Positions 8,842 through 19,842 of a DNA stretch of 64,000 bases are shown one piece after another. The translations under genes were made by a program, and so were the position numbers. The notes beneath the pieces are model-generated. The model did not search any database, was not told where the DNA came from, and was given only the letters and a program-made list of their open reading frames with translations. Source of the stretch: Luteimonas granuli (GTDB lineage Bacteria > Pseudomonadota > Gammaproteobacteria > Xanthomonadales > Xanthomonadaceae); contig NZ_CP042218.1 in assembly GCF_007795095.1 (NCBI RefSeq), positions 2,149,001 through 2,213,000 of the forward strand, read 5' to 3'. Numbering within the stretch: the first letter of the stretch is position 1; every line of letters begins with the position of its first letter.

Positions 8842-10502
8842 TCAGCCCAGCAGGGCCCTGCCGCCACGCAGCGTGATGCGGAAGCAGGCCCCCCCGCCGG
8901 GAAGGGAGACGTGCTCGAGGCGGGCATCGTTGGCGCGGCAGAGTTCGTGGGCGATATAGAGGCCCAGCCCGGTGCCGTGCTCGGAGGTGGTGAAGAAGGG
9001 CCGGAACAGCTGGGCCTGGACCGCGTCGGGAATGCCGGGGCCCCGATCGCCGATCTCGATCACCGGGCTGCCGTCGTGCACGGCGACGTGGATCGTGATG
9101 CGCGAGGCCTCGCCGGGCTGGTGGCCGTGGCGCACGGCGTTGTTGGCCAGGGCGGTCAGGACCTGCTGCAGGTGCCGCGGGTCGACCATCGCCGGCACGT
9201 CGGGCAGCCGGCCCGCCTGGCGCAGGCTGGCGTTCTCCTCCGGGCAGGTCTGGCGGTAGTCCTCGATGAAGGCGCGCACCAGACCGACCAGGTCGACGCT
9301 CTCCGGCTGCGCGCGCTCGCGGCGGGCGAGGCTGAGCACGCTTTCGACGATGGCGTTGGTGCGCAGGCACTGCTGGTGGACGATCTGCAGCAGGCGGCGG
9401 TCGCTGTCGCCGATGGCATGCGATTCCTCCAGCAGCTGGGTGGCGTAGCTGATGGCGGCCAGCGGGTTGCGGATCTCGTGCGCCAGGCTGGCGGAGAAGC
9501 GGCCCATGGCGGCGAGCGTCAGCGATTCCGCGCGGCGCGAGACCAGGGCGGTGTCGTCCAGGAAGATCAGGGTGGTGTCGTCGGTGGCGAGCAGGCGGGT
9601 GAAGCGCGGCAGCACCTCGTTGCCGTCGTCGCCGATGGTCAGGGGGTGTCGTCGCTCTTGCCGCTGCGGCGCCATTCGGCCACGCGCATGGCCAGGGCCG
9701 GCGAGATCATCGGCAGGGTGCGCGGCGGGACGTCCGGCGATTCGGGATCGGCCTCGCCGAGCAGGATACGCGCCGCCTCGTTGGCCATGCGGATGCGTCC
9801 GCTGCCGTCCACCATCAGCACGCCCACGCGCATGCGGCGGATGATCAGCTCGTTGATCTCGGCCAGGTTGGCGGCCTCGGCGCCGCGCCGGTCGGCCAGG
9901 CTGCGGGTCTCGCGCATGTCGCGGCCGAGGAGGTTGGTGAGCGTGGCCATGGCCAGGTAGCTCACCGAGAACATCAGCACTTCGGCCAGCGGGCGCTCGC
10001 GGATGGCGCTGCCCTCCATCGCCACGAGCAGGTACTGCGCCACCAGGGCGGCCGAGGCCAGGGCCGCGGTCGCCAGGCCCAGGTGCAAGGGCAGGAGCAG
10101 CGCCGCGGCGCCGACGTTGAACAGCAGCATCAGGGCGATGCCGGGCCCGGCAAAGGGCAGGGCGTGGGTGGCCAGCGCGGACACGGCGATGTCGATGGAG
10201 ACGCCGAACAGCACCTGTGCCGGCAGCGGGATCGAAGGGCGCCCCGAGAAGCCCAGCAGCAGCGCGGCCGCCAGCAGGTAGGTCGAGGCCACGGCCGTCG
10301 CCAGCGCCGGGTCGCGGGCCACGCCGCCGAAAGTGCCCTGCAGCGGCCCGAACACGGCCAGTGCCAGCAGTGCCGCCTCCAGCGTGCGGTACAGGGCGAG
10401 CAGGTAGAGCTCCCGCCTCATGGCGCTGTCGGATGACGCATTCGGCACGGGGGCGGGCTCCGGTGGCGTTGGCGCACTATAATGGCTGGCGCTGTGTCCC
10501 AC
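8842..10502 (-). pseudogene. pilS: Sensor histidine kinase PilS, reading frame broken by one base
   Basis: Two overlapping reverse-strand frames together make a normal PilS. The upstream frame (to 9639) has about six membrane helices and a PAS-like segment ending EWRRSGKSDDTP-stop. The downstream frame carries LTIGDDGNEVLPRF, the phospho-acceptor H box SLAHEIRNPLAAISY, the N box NNAVRHG, and G boxes GDRGPGIPD and GTGLGLYIAHEL. Adding one C to the run of five at 9642-9646 joins them into a protein of about 530-550 residues, the usual length. The start is uncertain: ATG 10502 or Met at 10421. As written the kinase is split, but an assembly indel is likelier than real loss because pilR and pilA look intact. 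Confidence 0.85.
10478..10483 (+). promoter_or_regulatory. -10 element of sucCD
   Basis: A perfect TATAAT lies 40 bases before the sucC start. No good -35 hexamer is seen 16-18 bases upstream, so the promoter may need an activator. It overlaps the possible 5' end of the divergent pilS. Confidence 0.6.
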
Positions 10503-10522
10503 TTTCCCACGACGGACTCCAC

Positions 10523-11689
<1,167 letters not shown>

Positions 11690-11713
11690 CCGACACCAAG
11701 GAATCGGAAACAC

Positions 11714-12592
11714 ATGAGCGTTCTCGTCAACAAAGACACCAAGGTGATCGTGCAGGGCTTCACCGGCCAGCAGGGCACCTTCCACGCCGAGCAGATGCTG
11801 GAATACGGCACGAAGGTCGTCGGCGGCGTGACCCCCGGCAAGGGCGGCACCGAGCACCTGGGCCTGCCGGTGTTCAACACCGTGGCCGATGCCGTCGCCG
11901 ACACCGGCGCCAACGCGTCGGTGATCTACGTGCCGCCGCCGTTCGCGGCCGACGCGATCCTCGAAGCCGCCGACGCCGGCATCAAGGTCATCGTGTGCAT
12001 CACCGAGGGCATCCCTGTGCTGGACATGCTGCGGGTCAAGAAGACCCTGGTCAGCACCTATCCGGACACCGTGCTGGTGGGCCCGAACTGCCCCGGCATC
12101 ATCACCCCGGGCGAGTGCAAGATCGGCATCATGCCGGGCCACATCCACAAGCCGGGCAAGATCGCGATCGTGTCGCGCTCGGGCACCCTGACCTATGAAG
12201 CGGTCAAGCAGACCACCGACGCGGGCCTGGGCCAGTCGACGGTGATCGGCATCGGCGGCGACCCGATCAACGGCCTGAACTTCATCGACTGCCTGAAGCT
12301 GTTCCAGGACGATGCCCAGACCGAGGGCATCATCATGGTCGGCGAGATCGGTGGTTCGGCCGAGGAAGAGGCGGCCGAGTTCATCGCCCAGTACGTGACC
12401 AAGCCGGTGGTGGGCTTCATCGCCGGCGCGTCGGCCCCGAAGGGCAAGCGCATGGGCCACGCCGGCGCGATCGCGTCGGGCGGCTCGGGCACGGCCGAGG
12501 GCAAGTTCGCCGCGATGGAGAAGGCCGGCGTCACCACCGTGCGCTCCCCGGGCGACCTGGGTGCCGCGATCGCCAGGCGCCTGAACGGCTGA
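11714..12592 (+). CDS. sucD: Succinyl-CoA synthetase alpha subunit
   Basis: 292 residues. The N-terminal CoA-binding Rossmann domain starts [20 protein letters not shown], with GGVTPGKGG. The phosphohistidine loop is [17 protein letters not shown] near residue 245-260. AAGGAAT lies before the start. It pairs with SucC in the citric acid cycle, and a hairpin terminator follows 30 bases after the stop. Confidence 0.97.
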   Translation: MSVLVNKDTKVIVQGFTGQQGTFHAEQMLEYGTKVVGGVTPGKGGTEHLGLPVFNTVADAVADTGANASVIYVPPPFAADAILEAADAGIKVIVCITEGIPVLDMLRVKKTLVSTYPDTVLVGPNCPGIITPGECKIGIMPGHIHKPGKIAIVSRSGTLTYEAVKQTTDAGLGQSTVIGIGGDPINGLNFIDCLKLFQDDAQTEGIIMVGEIGGSAEEEAAEFIAQYVTKPVVGFIAGASAPKGKRMGHAGAIASGGSGTAEGKFAAMEKAGVTTVRSPGDLGAAIARRLNG

Positions 12593-12621
12593 GCCGGGCC
12601 GGTCCCCGCGAGACCCACGCA

Positions 12622-12645
12622 AAAGGCCGCCGCGAGGCGGCCTTT
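12622..12645 (+). terminator. Hairpin terminator after sucCD
   Basis: AAAGGCCGCC and GGCGGCCTTT form a perfect 10-bp stem with a GCGA loop. The T-tract is only the three Ts of the stem end, so efficiency is uncertain. Confidence 0.65.
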
Positions 12646-12661
12646 GCATGCCCGCGCGGAT

Positions 12662-12700
12662 TTGACATTGCGCCCGCGATGCGCAGAATGGATGCGCATC
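12662..12700 (+). promoter_or_regulatory. Promoter and likely operator of ccdAB
   Basis: TTGACA (12662-12667) is spaced 16 bases from a -10-like CAGAAT (12684-12689). Just after it GATGCGCATC (12691-12700) is a perfect 10-bp palindrome, and ATGCGCATCC recurs over the ccdA start codon at 12716. CcdA antitoxins repress their own operon, so the palindrome is a natural operator candidate. Confidence 0.6.
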
Positions 12701-12715
12701 CAATGGAGGCATGCC

Positions 12716-12982
12716 ATGCGCATCCGCGATGATTACGCCGGCTACGGCAAGCGCGCCACCAACGTCAGCATCAACCAGGGCCTGCTGGAAGACGCTCGGG
12801 CGCTGGACATCAACCTGTCGGCCACGCTCGAGCGAGCGCTGGAAGCCGAAATCCGCGCGCGCAGGCGCGAGAAGTGGCTGGAGGAAAACCGCGAGGCGAT
12901 CGAGGCGTACAACCGGCGCATCGAGCGCGATGGCATGTTGAGCGACCACGTGCGTGCGTACCTGGCCGGGACCGGCGGATGA
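12716..12982 (+). CDS. ccdA: CcdA-type antitoxin
   Basis: 88 residues from ATG 12716, with GGAGG 6 bases upstream. The N-terminal half (KRATNVSINQGLLEDARALDINLSATLERAL) is the ribbon-helix-helix DNA-binding part. The C-terminal half (KWLEENREAIEAYNRRIERDGMLSDHVRAYLAG) is the typical CcdA segment that wraps around CcdB. It overlaps ccdB by four bases (ATGA). It would repress the operon and rejuvenate toxin-bound gyrase. Being chromosomal and wedged between sucD and nadE, it is probably a transferred module. Confidence 0.9.
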   Translation: MRIRDDYAGYGKRATNVSINQGLLEDARALDINLSATLERALEAEIRARRREKWLEENREAIEAYNRRIERDGMLSDHVRAYLAGTGG

Positions 12983-13293
12983 GCCAGTTCGTCGCCTACG
13001 CCAACGCCGACGCCGTGTCCAGGAAGCGGATTCCGTGCTTTCTGGATGTGCAGAGCGACCTGATCGAGACCCTGGGTTCGCGCGTGGTCGTGCCGCTGGT
13101 GGCGTTGGAGCGCCATGGCGGGGTGATCGAAGGCCTGATGCCGCGCCTGCTGGTGGACGAAACGCCGCTGGTGATGGATACGGCGCAGGTCATGGGCGTC
13201 CCGTTGCGCATGCTGGGCAGGCAGGTTGCCGACCTGTCCCATGAACGGCATGCCATTCTGGCGGCCATCGACATGCTGACGCATGGAATCTGA
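12979..13293 (+). CDS. ccdB: CcdB-type toxin (DNA gyrase poison)
   Basis: 104 residues from ATG 12979, close to the 101 of plasmid F CcdB. Matching strings are IPCFLDVQSDLIETLGSRVVVPLV and VADLSHERHAILAAIDMLTHGI. F-plasmid CcdB poisons GyrA through the last three residues Trp-Gly-Ile; here the tail is His-Gly-Ile, so the key Trp is replaced. Potency may be altered, although chromosomal homologues vary at this place. nadE starts one base after the stop, so the module may be co-transcribed with it. Confidence 0.88.
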   Translation: MSQFVAYANADAVSRKRIPCFLDVQSDLIETLGSRVVVPLVALERHGGVIEGLMPRLLVDETPLVMDTAQVMGVPLRMLGRQVADLSHERHAILAAIDMLTHGI

Positions 13294-13294
13294 C

Positions 13295-14932
13295 ATGGCC
13301 GACCCACTCCGCATCGCGCTCGCCCAGTTCGACTTTCCGGTCGGCGACGTCGCCGGGAATGCCACGCGCATCGCCGCCATGATCGGCGAGGCCCGCGACG
13401 AGTACGGCGCCGACATCGTGGTGTTCCCCGAGCTCGCGGTCAGCGGCTACCCGCCGGAGGACCTGTTGATGCGGCCCCGGTTCCTGGCCGACTGCGAGCA
13501 GGCGCTGCGCACCATCGCCGAAGCGGCCACCGGCATCGTCGCCATCGTCGGCTGGCCCGAGTCCGCCGGCAGCGTGCTCTACAACTCCGCCAGCGTCCTG
13601 GGCGACGGCCGCATCGAGCGCACATGCCGCAAGCGCGAGCTGCCCAACTACAACGTCTTCGACGAGCGCCGCTATTTCCACGTCGATCCCGACGGCGGCA
13701 GCTGCGTGTTCGAGGTCAAGGACGTGCCGGTGGGGCTGCTGGTCTGCGAGGATCTGTGGTTCCCCAAGCCGATCGCCGACACCGTGGCGCAGGGCGCGCA
13801 GCTGGTACTGGTGCCGAACGCCTCGCCGTTCGAGCGCGGCAAGCATGCGCAGCGCGATGCGATGATCGCCGCGCACACGCGCGCCACCGGCGCGGCGCTG
13901 GCCTACCTCAACCTGGTCGGCGGTCAGGACGCGCTGGTGTTCGACGGGTCGTCGGTCGTGGCCGACGGCGACGGCACGGTGCATCCGGCCGCGGCCGCCT
14001 TCACCGACCAGTGGCTGGTGGTCGAGTACGAGCCGGAAAGCCGCGCGTTCACGCCGATGGTGTGGATGGACGACGGCGACGAGAGCATGGATGCGCTGGC
14101 CTGGCGCGCGGTGGTGCGCGGCATCCGCGACTACTTCGGCAAGAACGGGTTCCGCCGTGCCTGGCTGGGTCTGTCGGGCGGCATCGATTCGTCGATCGTG
14201 CTGGCGATGGCGGTCGAGGCGCTGGGCGCGGAGAACGTGACCGCGGTGCGCATGCCCTCGCGCTACACCGCCAGCCTCAGCAACGACCTGGCCGCCGAAC
14301 AGTGCCGCGAGCTGGGGGTGGAGATGATGACGGTGCCGGTCGAGCCGGCGTTCGAGGGCCTGCTGGCGAGCCTGGGCGAGGCCTTCGCGGGCCGCGAGGC
14401 CGACGTCACCGAGGAGAACCTGCAGTCGCGCGCGCGCGGCATGATCCTGATGGCGCTGTCGAACAAGTTCGGCGGCCTGGTGCTGACCACCGGCAACAAG
14501 AGCGAGTACGCGGTCGGTTACGCCACGATCTACGGCGACATGGCGGGGGCCTACGCGCCGATCAAGGACCTGTACAAGACCGAGGTCTACGGCCTGGCGA
14601 AGTGGCGCAACACCGTGGGCGGGGCGCCGGTCATCCCGCCGGCGGTGATCGCGCGGCCGCCGACGGCGGAGCTGCGCGCCAACCAGCTCGACCAGGACTC
14701 GCTTCCGCCCTATGACGTGCTGGACGCGATCCTGCTGCGCTTCGTGGACCAGGAGCAGTCGCGCGACGAAGTCTGCGCGGCGGGCTTCGACGCCGCCGTG
14801 GTGGACAGGGTGGTGCAGCTGGTGCGCCGCAGCGAATGGAAGCGCCAGCAGGCGGCCCCCGGCCCCAAGGTCTCGCGGCGCGCCTTCGGCCGCGAGCGCC
14901 GCTACCCCATCACCAACGGCTATCCCCGGTGA
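13295..14932 (+). CDS. nadE: Glutamine-dependent NAD+ synthetase
   Basis: 545 residues from ATG 13295; another in-frame ATG at 13283 overlaps ccdB. The N-terminal nitrilase-like amidase has the Glu-Lys-Cys triad in VFPELAVSGYPPEDLL, CRKRELPNYNVFDE and LLVCEDLWFP. The C-terminal synthetase has the ATP pyrophosphatase loop LSGGIDSSIVLAMA and TTGNKSEYAVGY. It makes NAD+ from deamido-NAD, ATP and glutamine-derived ammonia passed between the domains, the last step of NAD synthesis. It converges with bamD. Confidence 0.95.
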   Translation: MADPLRIALAQFDFPVGDVAGNATRIAAMIGEARDEYGADIVVFPELAVSGYPPEDLLMRPRFLADCEQALRTIAEAATGIVAIVGWPESAGSVLYNSASVLGDGRIERTCRKRELPNYNVFDERRYFHVDPDGGSCVFEVKDVPVGLLVCEDLWFPKPIADTVAQGAQLVLVPNASPFERGKHAQRDAMIAAHTRATGAALAYLNLVGGQDALVFDGSSVVADGDGTVHPAAAAFTDQWLVVEYEPESRAFTPMVWMDDGDESMDALAWRAVVRGIRDYFGKNGFRRAWLGLSGGIDSSIVLAMAVEALGAENVTAVRMPSRYTASLSNDLAAEQCRELGVEMMTVPVEPAFEGLLASLGEAFAGREADVTEENLQSRARGMILMALSNKFGGLVLTTGNKSEYAVGYATIYGDMAGAYAPIKDLYKTEVYGLAKWRNTVGGAPVIPPAVIARPPTAELRANQLDQDSLPPYDVLDAILLRFVDQEQSRDEVCAAGFDAAVVDRVVQLVRRSEWKRQQAAPGPKVSRRAFGRERRYPITNGYPR

Positions 14933-14965
14933 CCCCCGTGCCGGAGCGCCCTTCCGGCCGTGCCG

Positions 14966-15820
14966 CTAGTGGACCGCGGAGCGTTCTTTCGCGAAGGGGT
15001 TGAGCTTGCGGATGGTCCGGGGATACCTGGGCCATTCGCCGGCCAGATAGGGGTGGTCGGGCTCGTTGAGTTCGAGCACGCGACGGGCATCCGCGGCCAG
15101 GGTGTCGTTCCCGAGCCTGGTGTAGGCGGCGGCCAGCACGGCCACGGCGTCGTTCTGGTATTCGCTCTGCGGATAGGTCTCGATCAGGAAGCTGGCGCGC
15201 TCGGTGGCGCCCACCCAGGCCCCGCGGCGCAGGTAGTACAGCGCGGTTTCGAGCTCGTGGCGCGCGAAGACGTTGCGCAGCAGGGCCATCCGGTTGGCGG
15301 CGTCGGCGGCGTAGCGGCTGTTCGGGTAGCGCTCGGTGACCGTGCGCAGGTCGTTGTAGCCCTGGAGGGGCGTGGACAGGTCGCGCCGGCTGGTGTCCAG
15401 GTTCCAGGCGCGCTGCAGGAACACCGTGTCGCGGGTGGAGTTCACCAGGCCGCGCAGGTAGTACATGTAGGGCACGTGGCGGTGCGTGGGATAGGTGCGG
15501 AGGAAGCGGTCGATGGACGAGACCGCGTCGTCGTGGCGACCCATCTTGAACTGGGCGTATGCGGTCTCGATCAACGCCTGTTCGGTGTGGGGCCCGTACG
15601 GGTACTGCGCCACCAGCCGGCGGAAGGTGGTGGTGGCCACGTTCCAGTTGCCGCTGCGCATCTGGCGGTGGCCCTTGTCGTAGAGCGTCTCGACGGCCAC
15701 GCCCTCGTTGGCGTCCTCGTCCTTGAACATGCCCTTCATCCGCGCGCAGCCGGAGGTGACGAGCGCCGCCAGCAGCGCAAGCAGCAGGGCGCGGCGGAAC
15801 AGGGTGGTGCGTCGGGTCAT
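14966..15820 (-). CDS. bamD: Outer membrane assembly lipoprotein BamD
   Basis: 284 residues from ATG 15820. The lipoprotein signal ends at TSGC (Cys about 24). TPR repeats follow: YDKGHRQMRSGNWNVATTTFRRLVAQYPYGPHTEQALIE and the similar block YAQFKMGRHDDAVSSIDRFLRTYPTH. The C-terminus ends near KLNPFAKE. BamD links BamA with the other lipoproteins of the beta-barrel assembly machine. It is divergent from rluD, the usual neighbour. Open sequence upstream to 16585 is antisense of rluD and was excluded. Confidence 0.95.
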   Translation of the reverse strand: MTRRTTLFRRALLLALLAALVTSGCARMKGMFKDEDANEGVAVETLYDKGHRQMRSGNWNVATTTFRRLVAQYPYGPHTEQALIETAYAQFKMGRHDDAVSSIDRFLRTYPTHRHVPYMYYLRGLVNSTRDTVFLQRAWNLDTSRRDLSTPLQGYNDLRTVTERYPNSRYAADAANRMALLRNVFARHELETALYYLRRGAWVGATERASFLIETYPQSEYQNDAVAVLAAAYTRLGNDTLAADARRVLELNEPDHPYLAGEWPRYPRTIRKLNPFAKERSAVH

Positions 15821-15989
15821 GGGACGTCCGGGACGGAGGAGGCGTGGACCGGGGATAATAGCAGCCACGATCCGCACGCCAGCGGCCGCGACTGAATCCG
15901 GCCCGACCCCATGACCGACCACGACCCAGACCCCGACCACGACTCCGACGAAGCCCCCGCCGCCGCGGCCCCCCCCGCGCTCCGCCCGC

Positions 15990-16943
15990 GTGCCCGACGC
16001 CCTGTCCGGGCGGCGCTTCGACGCGGTGCTGGCCGAGCTGTTCCCCGAGTTCTCGCGTTCGCGCCTGGCGGCCTGGGTGAAATCGGGCGACGTGCTGCTC
16101 GACGGCGCCAGCGTGCGTCCGCGCGAACCCGTGCGCGGCGGGCAGGAGGTGCTGCTCACCGCGACCCTGGAGGCGCAGGTCAGCGCCGGGCCGGAGGACA
16201 TCCCGCTGTCGGTGCTGTACGAGGACGCCGAGGTCCTGGTGATCGACAAGCCCGCCGGCCTGGTGGTGCACCCCGGTGCGGGCAACCACAGCGGCACCCT
16301 GGTCAATGCCCTGCTGTTCCGGGACCCGGCGCTGGCCATGGTGCCGCGGGCCGGCATCGTCCACCGCCTGGACAAGGACACCTCCGGCGTGATGGTGGTG
16401 GCCCGCACCCTGCAGGCCCAGGCCGCGCTGGTGGCCCAGCTGTCCGCGCGCGAGGTGCACCGGCAGTACCTGGCGGTGGTGGTCGGCGCCCTGGTGTCGG
16501 GCGGCACCGTGTCCGCACCGATCGACCGCCACCCGCGCGACCGCCTGCGCATGGCGGTGCGCGAGGACGGCCGCGAGGCCACCACGCATTACCGCCTGCA
16601 CGAGCGCTTCCGCGCCCACACCGCGCTGGAGTGCAGGCTGGAAACCGGTCGCACGCACCAGATCCGCGTGCACATGGCGCACCTGAAGCATCCGATCGTG
16701 GGCGACCCGCTGTACGGCGGGCCGCTGAAGCTGCCGCGGGGCGCCTCCGAGGGGCTGGTGGAGGCGCTGCGCGGGTTCCGTCGCCAGGCCCTGCATGCGC
16801 AGGCGCTCGAGTTCGTGCATCCCGCCACCGGCGAGACGGTGCGCTGCGAGGCGCCGCTGCCCGAGGACATGCAGGCGCTGCTGCGCGAGCTGCGAGCGGA
16901 TGCCGCCGCGCATGCGGTGACCGGCGCGGGGGTGCGGCGATGA
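15990..16943 (+). CDS. rluD: 23S rRNA pseudouridine synthase RluD
   Basis: The visible frame starts at GTG 15990 (317 residues). The S4 RNA-binding domain ([30 protein letters not shown]) comes first, then the catalytic core with [18 protein letters not shown], catalytic Asp in [14 protein letters not shown], and [27 protein letters not shown]. The enzyme makes pseudouridines in helix 69 of 23S rRNA. A better start is ATG 15911, whose frame ([22 protein letters not shown]) joins this one if a single C is removed from the run of eight at 15969-15976. A GATAAT -10-like box at 15854-15859 suits that start. pgeF overlaps by four bases. Confidence 0.92.
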   Translation: MPDALSGRRFDAVLAELFPEFSRSRLAAWVKSGDVLLDGASVRPREPVRGGQEVLLTATLEAQVSAGPEDIPLSVLYEDAEVLVIDKPAGLVVHPGAGNHSGTLVNALLFRDPALAMVPRAGIVHRLDKDTSGVMVVARTLQAQAALVAQLSAREVHRQYLAVVVGALVSGGTVSAPIDRHPRDRLRMAVREDGREATTHYRLHERFRAHTALECRLETGRTHQIRVHMAHLKHPIVGDPLYGGPLKLPRGASEGLVEALRGFRRQALHAQALEFVHPATGETVRCEAPLPEDMQALLRELRADAAAHAVTGAGVRR

Positions 16944-17776
16944 GCGCGGGCGGCCTCGGACGCGGCCCCGGAGGGATCGGCCCGGCATCGCGGCGCACGG
17001 CCTGGCTCGAGGCCGACTGGCCCGCGCCGCCCGGCGTGAAGGCGCTGGTGACGCTGCGCCACGGCGCGGGCGCCTCGATGGTGCCCTTCGATCGCTTCAA
17101 CCTGGGCAATGCGCGCGGCGAGGCCGGCGACGACCCCATCGTCGTGGCGGCCAACCGTGCGGAACTGGTCGATCGCGCCGAGCTGCCGTCGGCGCCGCAC
17201 TGGCTGCGCCAGGTGCACGGCACCGGCGTGCTGCGCGTGGATGCGCCCCTTCCGCCGGGCAATGCGACCGCGGAGCGCACGCGCATGGCGGCGGAGCCGG
17301 AGGCCGATGCCGCGGTCACCGGGGTGCCCGGCGTCGTGCTGGCCGTGCTTGTCGCCGACTGCCTGCCCGTGGTGCTGGCCGCCCGCGACGGCAGCGAGGT
17401 CGCCGTCGCCCACGCCGGCTGGCGCGGGCTGGCGGCGGGCGTGCTGGAGCGCACGCTGGAGGCGCTGCGTGCCGCGCCCGCCGACGTCGTGGCCTGGCTT
17501 GGCCCCGCAGCGGGTCCCGCGGCCTACGAAGTCGGGGCCGAGGTGCGCGATGCCTTCGTCGCCGCCGATCCCGATGCGGACGCGGCCTTCCGGGGCACGC
17601 GTCCCGGACACTGGCACATGGACCTGTACGCGCTGGCCCGGCGCCGACTCGGCGCGGCGGGCATGGCCGCCGCCGACATCCATGGCGGCGGCGAGTGCAC
17701 GATCTCCGACCGCCGCTTCTTCTCGCATCGCCGCGATGCCCGCACCGGGCGCATGGCGATCCTGGCCTGGCTGTAG
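16940..17776 (+). CDS. pgeF: Peptidoglycan editing factor PgeF (YfiH/laccase-domain)
   Basis: 278 residues from ATG 16940, overlapping rluD by ATGA. Multicopper-like metal site residues appear in [40 protein letters not shown] and [21 protein letters not shown], with the His/Cys set of the family. Members remove wrongly placed amino acids (L-Ser for L-Ala) from peptidoglycan precursors, and related proteins have purine nucleoside phosphorylase and deaminase activity. rluD-pgeF is a conserved pair. The stop codon TAG is part of a TGTAGGAGC REP motif that begins there. Confidence 0.92.
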   Translation: MSAGGLGRGPGGIGPASRRTAWLEADWPAPPGVKALVTLRHGAGASMVPFDRFNLGNARGEAGDDPIVVAANRAELVDRAELPSAPHWLRQVHGTGVLRVDAPLPPGNATAERTRMAAEPEADAAVTGVPGVVLAVLVADCLPVVLAARDGSEVAVAHAGWRGLAAGVLERTLEALRAAPADVVAWLGPAAGPAAYEVGAEVRDAFVAADPDADAAFRGTRPGHWHMDLYALARRRLGAAGMAAADIHGGGECTISDRRFFSHRRDARTGRMAILAWL

Positions 17777-17885
17777 GAGCCGCTACCCCGCCCCCTGCAG
17801 GAACAGCCGCGATCGCCCCTCCCTTCAGGAGCGGCTATAGCCGCTCCCACAGGGGGGCCGGGTCGCTGTAGCCGCTTCTGCAAAA
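17767..17885. repeat. REP-type palindromes after pgeF
   Basis: GTAGGAGC-type intergenic palindromes. A degenerate unit overlaps the pgeF stop, GGAGCGGCTATAGCCGCTCC (17823-17842) is a perfect 20-bp palindrome, and GCCGCTT/AAGCGGC (17866-17885) is a third, partial one. Related units occur at 28458-28533 and 42896-42997. The first unit may also act in transcript ending or mRNA stability. Confidence 0.75.
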
Positions 17886-17930
17886 GCGGCCGCTGGCCAG
17901 GGGAGATAATGGAGCCCCTCCCCCCCAAGG

Positions 17931-18467
17931 ATGCAGACCATGACCGACACCGCCGCCACCCTCGCCAGCGTCCCGGGCGTCGCCGCGCGCGACGCCGCCA
18001 CCCAGGGCTTCGTCTTCAACCACACCATGCTGCGGATCAAGGATCCGCGCGCCTCCCTCGACTTCTACACCCGCGTGCTGGGCTTCAGCCTGGTGCGCCG
18101 CAACGACTTCCCCGAGGCGGCGTTCTCGCTCTACTTCCTCGCCCTGGTCGATCCGGCGCGGATCCCGGACGACGAGGCGGAGCGCAAGGCCTGGGTCGCC
18201 CGCCTGCAGGGCGTGCTGGAGCTGACCCACAACCACGGCACGGAAGCGCAGGACGGCCCCGTGTACCACGACGGCAACAGCGAGCCGCGCGGCTTCGGCC
18301 ACATCTGCGTCAGCGTGCCGGACGTGCGCGCGGCCTGTGCGCGCTTCGAGCAGCTGGGCGTGCCGTTCCAGAAGCGCCTGACCGACGGACGCATGAAGGA
18401 GATCGCCTTCATCAAGGACCCCGACGGCTACTGGGTGGAGATCATCCAGCCGACGCCGCTGGACTGA
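17931..18467 (+). CDS. gloA: Lactoylglutathione lyase (glyoxalase I)
   Basis: 178 residues; starts at 17931 and 17940 are both possible. Metal ligands of the two beta-alpha-beta-beta-beta modules are visible: His in VFNHTMLRIKD, Glu in VLELTHNHG, His in GFGHICVSVPD, and Glu in GYWVEIIQP. The length and the long insert around DDEAERKAWVARLQG fit the Zn-type, longer glyoxalase I. It turns the methylglyoxal-glutathione hemithioacetal into S-lactoylglutathione. A GATAAT -10-like box lies at 17900-17905. It converges with otsA, overlapping its 3' end by 26 bases. Confidence 0.93.
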   Translation: MQTMTDTAATLASVPGVAARDAATQGFVFNHTMLRIKDPRASLDFYTRVLGFSLVRRNDFPEAAFSLYFLALVDPARIPDDEAERKAWVARLQGVLELTHNHGTEAQDGPVYHDGNSEPRGFGHICVSVPDVRAACARFEQLGVPFQKRLTDGRMKEIAFIKDPDGYWVEIIQPTPLD

Positions 18468-19842
18468 CCGTGGCGGGAGTCGCCTGCAGGGTCCGGAGGA
18501 AGTCGCGCCGCCAGGCGTGGATGTCGTAGGCCTCGATGCGGTCCATCATCCCGCGCCAGCGCGCGTAGCGTTCGGCCAGCGGCATGGCGTGCGCCCGAGC
18601 GATGGCGTCGGCCACGCCGTCGAGGTCGTAGGGATTGACCTGCAGCGCGCCGTGCAGCTCCTGCGCGGCGCCGGCGAAGCGCGACAGCACCAGCACGCCC
18701 GGGTTCTCCGGGTCCTGCGCGGCAACGTACTCCTTCGCCACCAGGTTCATGCCGTCGCGCATGGGCGTGACCAGGGCGATGCGCGCGATCCGGTAGAAAC
18801 CGGTGAGGACGTCGTGCGGAAAGTCGCGGTTGACGTAGCGCACCGGCGTCCAGTCAGGGACGGCATGGCCGCTGTTGATGTGGCCGCTGAGCGTCTCGAG
18901 TTCGCGGCGCAGCTTGCGGTATTCGGGCACGTCGCTGCGCGAGGGAGGCGCGATCTGCAGGAAGGTGATGCGGCCGCCCTGGTTGGGGTGGCGTTCGAGG
19001 TGCCGCTCGAACGCGCGGAAGCGTTCGGGCAGGCCCTTGGAGTAGTCCAGGCGGTCGACGCCGATGGCGAGCGCGCGGCCGCCCAGGCTTTCCTGCAGCC
19101 GACGCACCGGAAGCCGGTTCATGGCCTTGACCGCCTGGTCGGCGATGGTCGGCACGTCGATGCCGATCGGAAACGCGCCGCCGCGGAAGCGCCGGCCGTC
19201 GGCGGTTTCCATCAGGCCGTCGCCGATCACCCGCCCGCCCCCGAACAGGCGCACGTAGTCCTGGAAGCGCTCCAGGTCGCGCGGCGTCTGGAAGCCGACC
19301 AGGTCGTACGAGGACAGCGCCGCGAACAGTTCGCGGTGGTGCGGCAGCGCCGCCAGCAGGTCCGACGACGGCATCGGCACGTGCAGGAAGAAGCCGATGC
19401 GGTTGCCCACGCCGCGCTCGCGCAGGCGCTGGGCCAGCGGGATCAGGTGGTAGTCGTGGACCCACACCAGGTCGTCGGGACGCAGCTCCGACGCCAGGCG
19501 GTCGGCGAACAGCGCGTTGACGCGCAGGTAGCCGGCGTAGGTCTTGCGCGTGTAGTCCACCAGGTCCATGCGGAAATGCAGCAGCGGCCACAGCGTGCGG
19601 TTGGCGAAACCGTTGTAGTAGTCGTCGAAGTCCTGGCGCGACAGGTCCATCACCGCATAGCGGATGTCGCCGTCCACGTACTCGTGCATCGCGCCGGAGG
19701 CCTGGCGCACGCACGTCCCGCTCCAGCCGAACCAGAGCCCTCCGCGCTCGGCCAGGGCGGCGCGCAGCGCGATCGCCAACCCGCCGGCCCGGCTCTCGTC
19801 GGGCAGGGTCACCCGGTTGGAGACGACGACCAGCCGGCCCAT
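18442..19842 (-). CDS. otsA: Trehalose-6-phosphate synthase
   Basis: 466 residues from ATG 19842 ([11 protein letters not shown]). GT20 family strings are present: [43 protein letters not shown], and [18 protein letters not shown]. It joins UDP-glucose and glucose-6-phosphate into trehalose-6-phosphate. It is the last gene of an operon otsB-GH15-otsA in which every start overlaps the previous stop, here as TGATG. An apparent longer frame upstream is antisense or shadow within the GH15 gene. Confidence 0.95.
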   Translation of the reverse strand: MGRLVVVSNRVTLPDESRAGGLAIALRAALAERGGLWFGWSGTCVRQASGAMHEYVDGDIRYAVMDLSRQDFDDYYNGFANRTLWPLLHFRMDLVDYTRKTYAGYLRVNALFADRLASELRPDDLVWVHDYHLIPLAQRLRERGVGNRIGFFLHVPMPSSDLLAALPHHRELFAALSSYDLVGFQTPRDLERFQDYVRLFGGGRVIGDGLMETADGRRFRGGAFPIGIDVPTIADQAVKAMNRLPVRRLQESLGGRALAIGVDRLDYSKGLPERFRAFERHLERHPNQGGRITFLQIAPPSRSDVPEYRKLRRELETLSGHINSGHAVPDWTPVRYVNRDFPHDVLTGFYRIARIALVTPMRDGMNLVAKEYVAAQDPENPGVLVLSRFAGAAQELHGALQVNPYDLDGVADAIARAHAMPLAERYARWRGMMDRIEAYDIHAWRRDFLRTLQATPATVSPAASAG

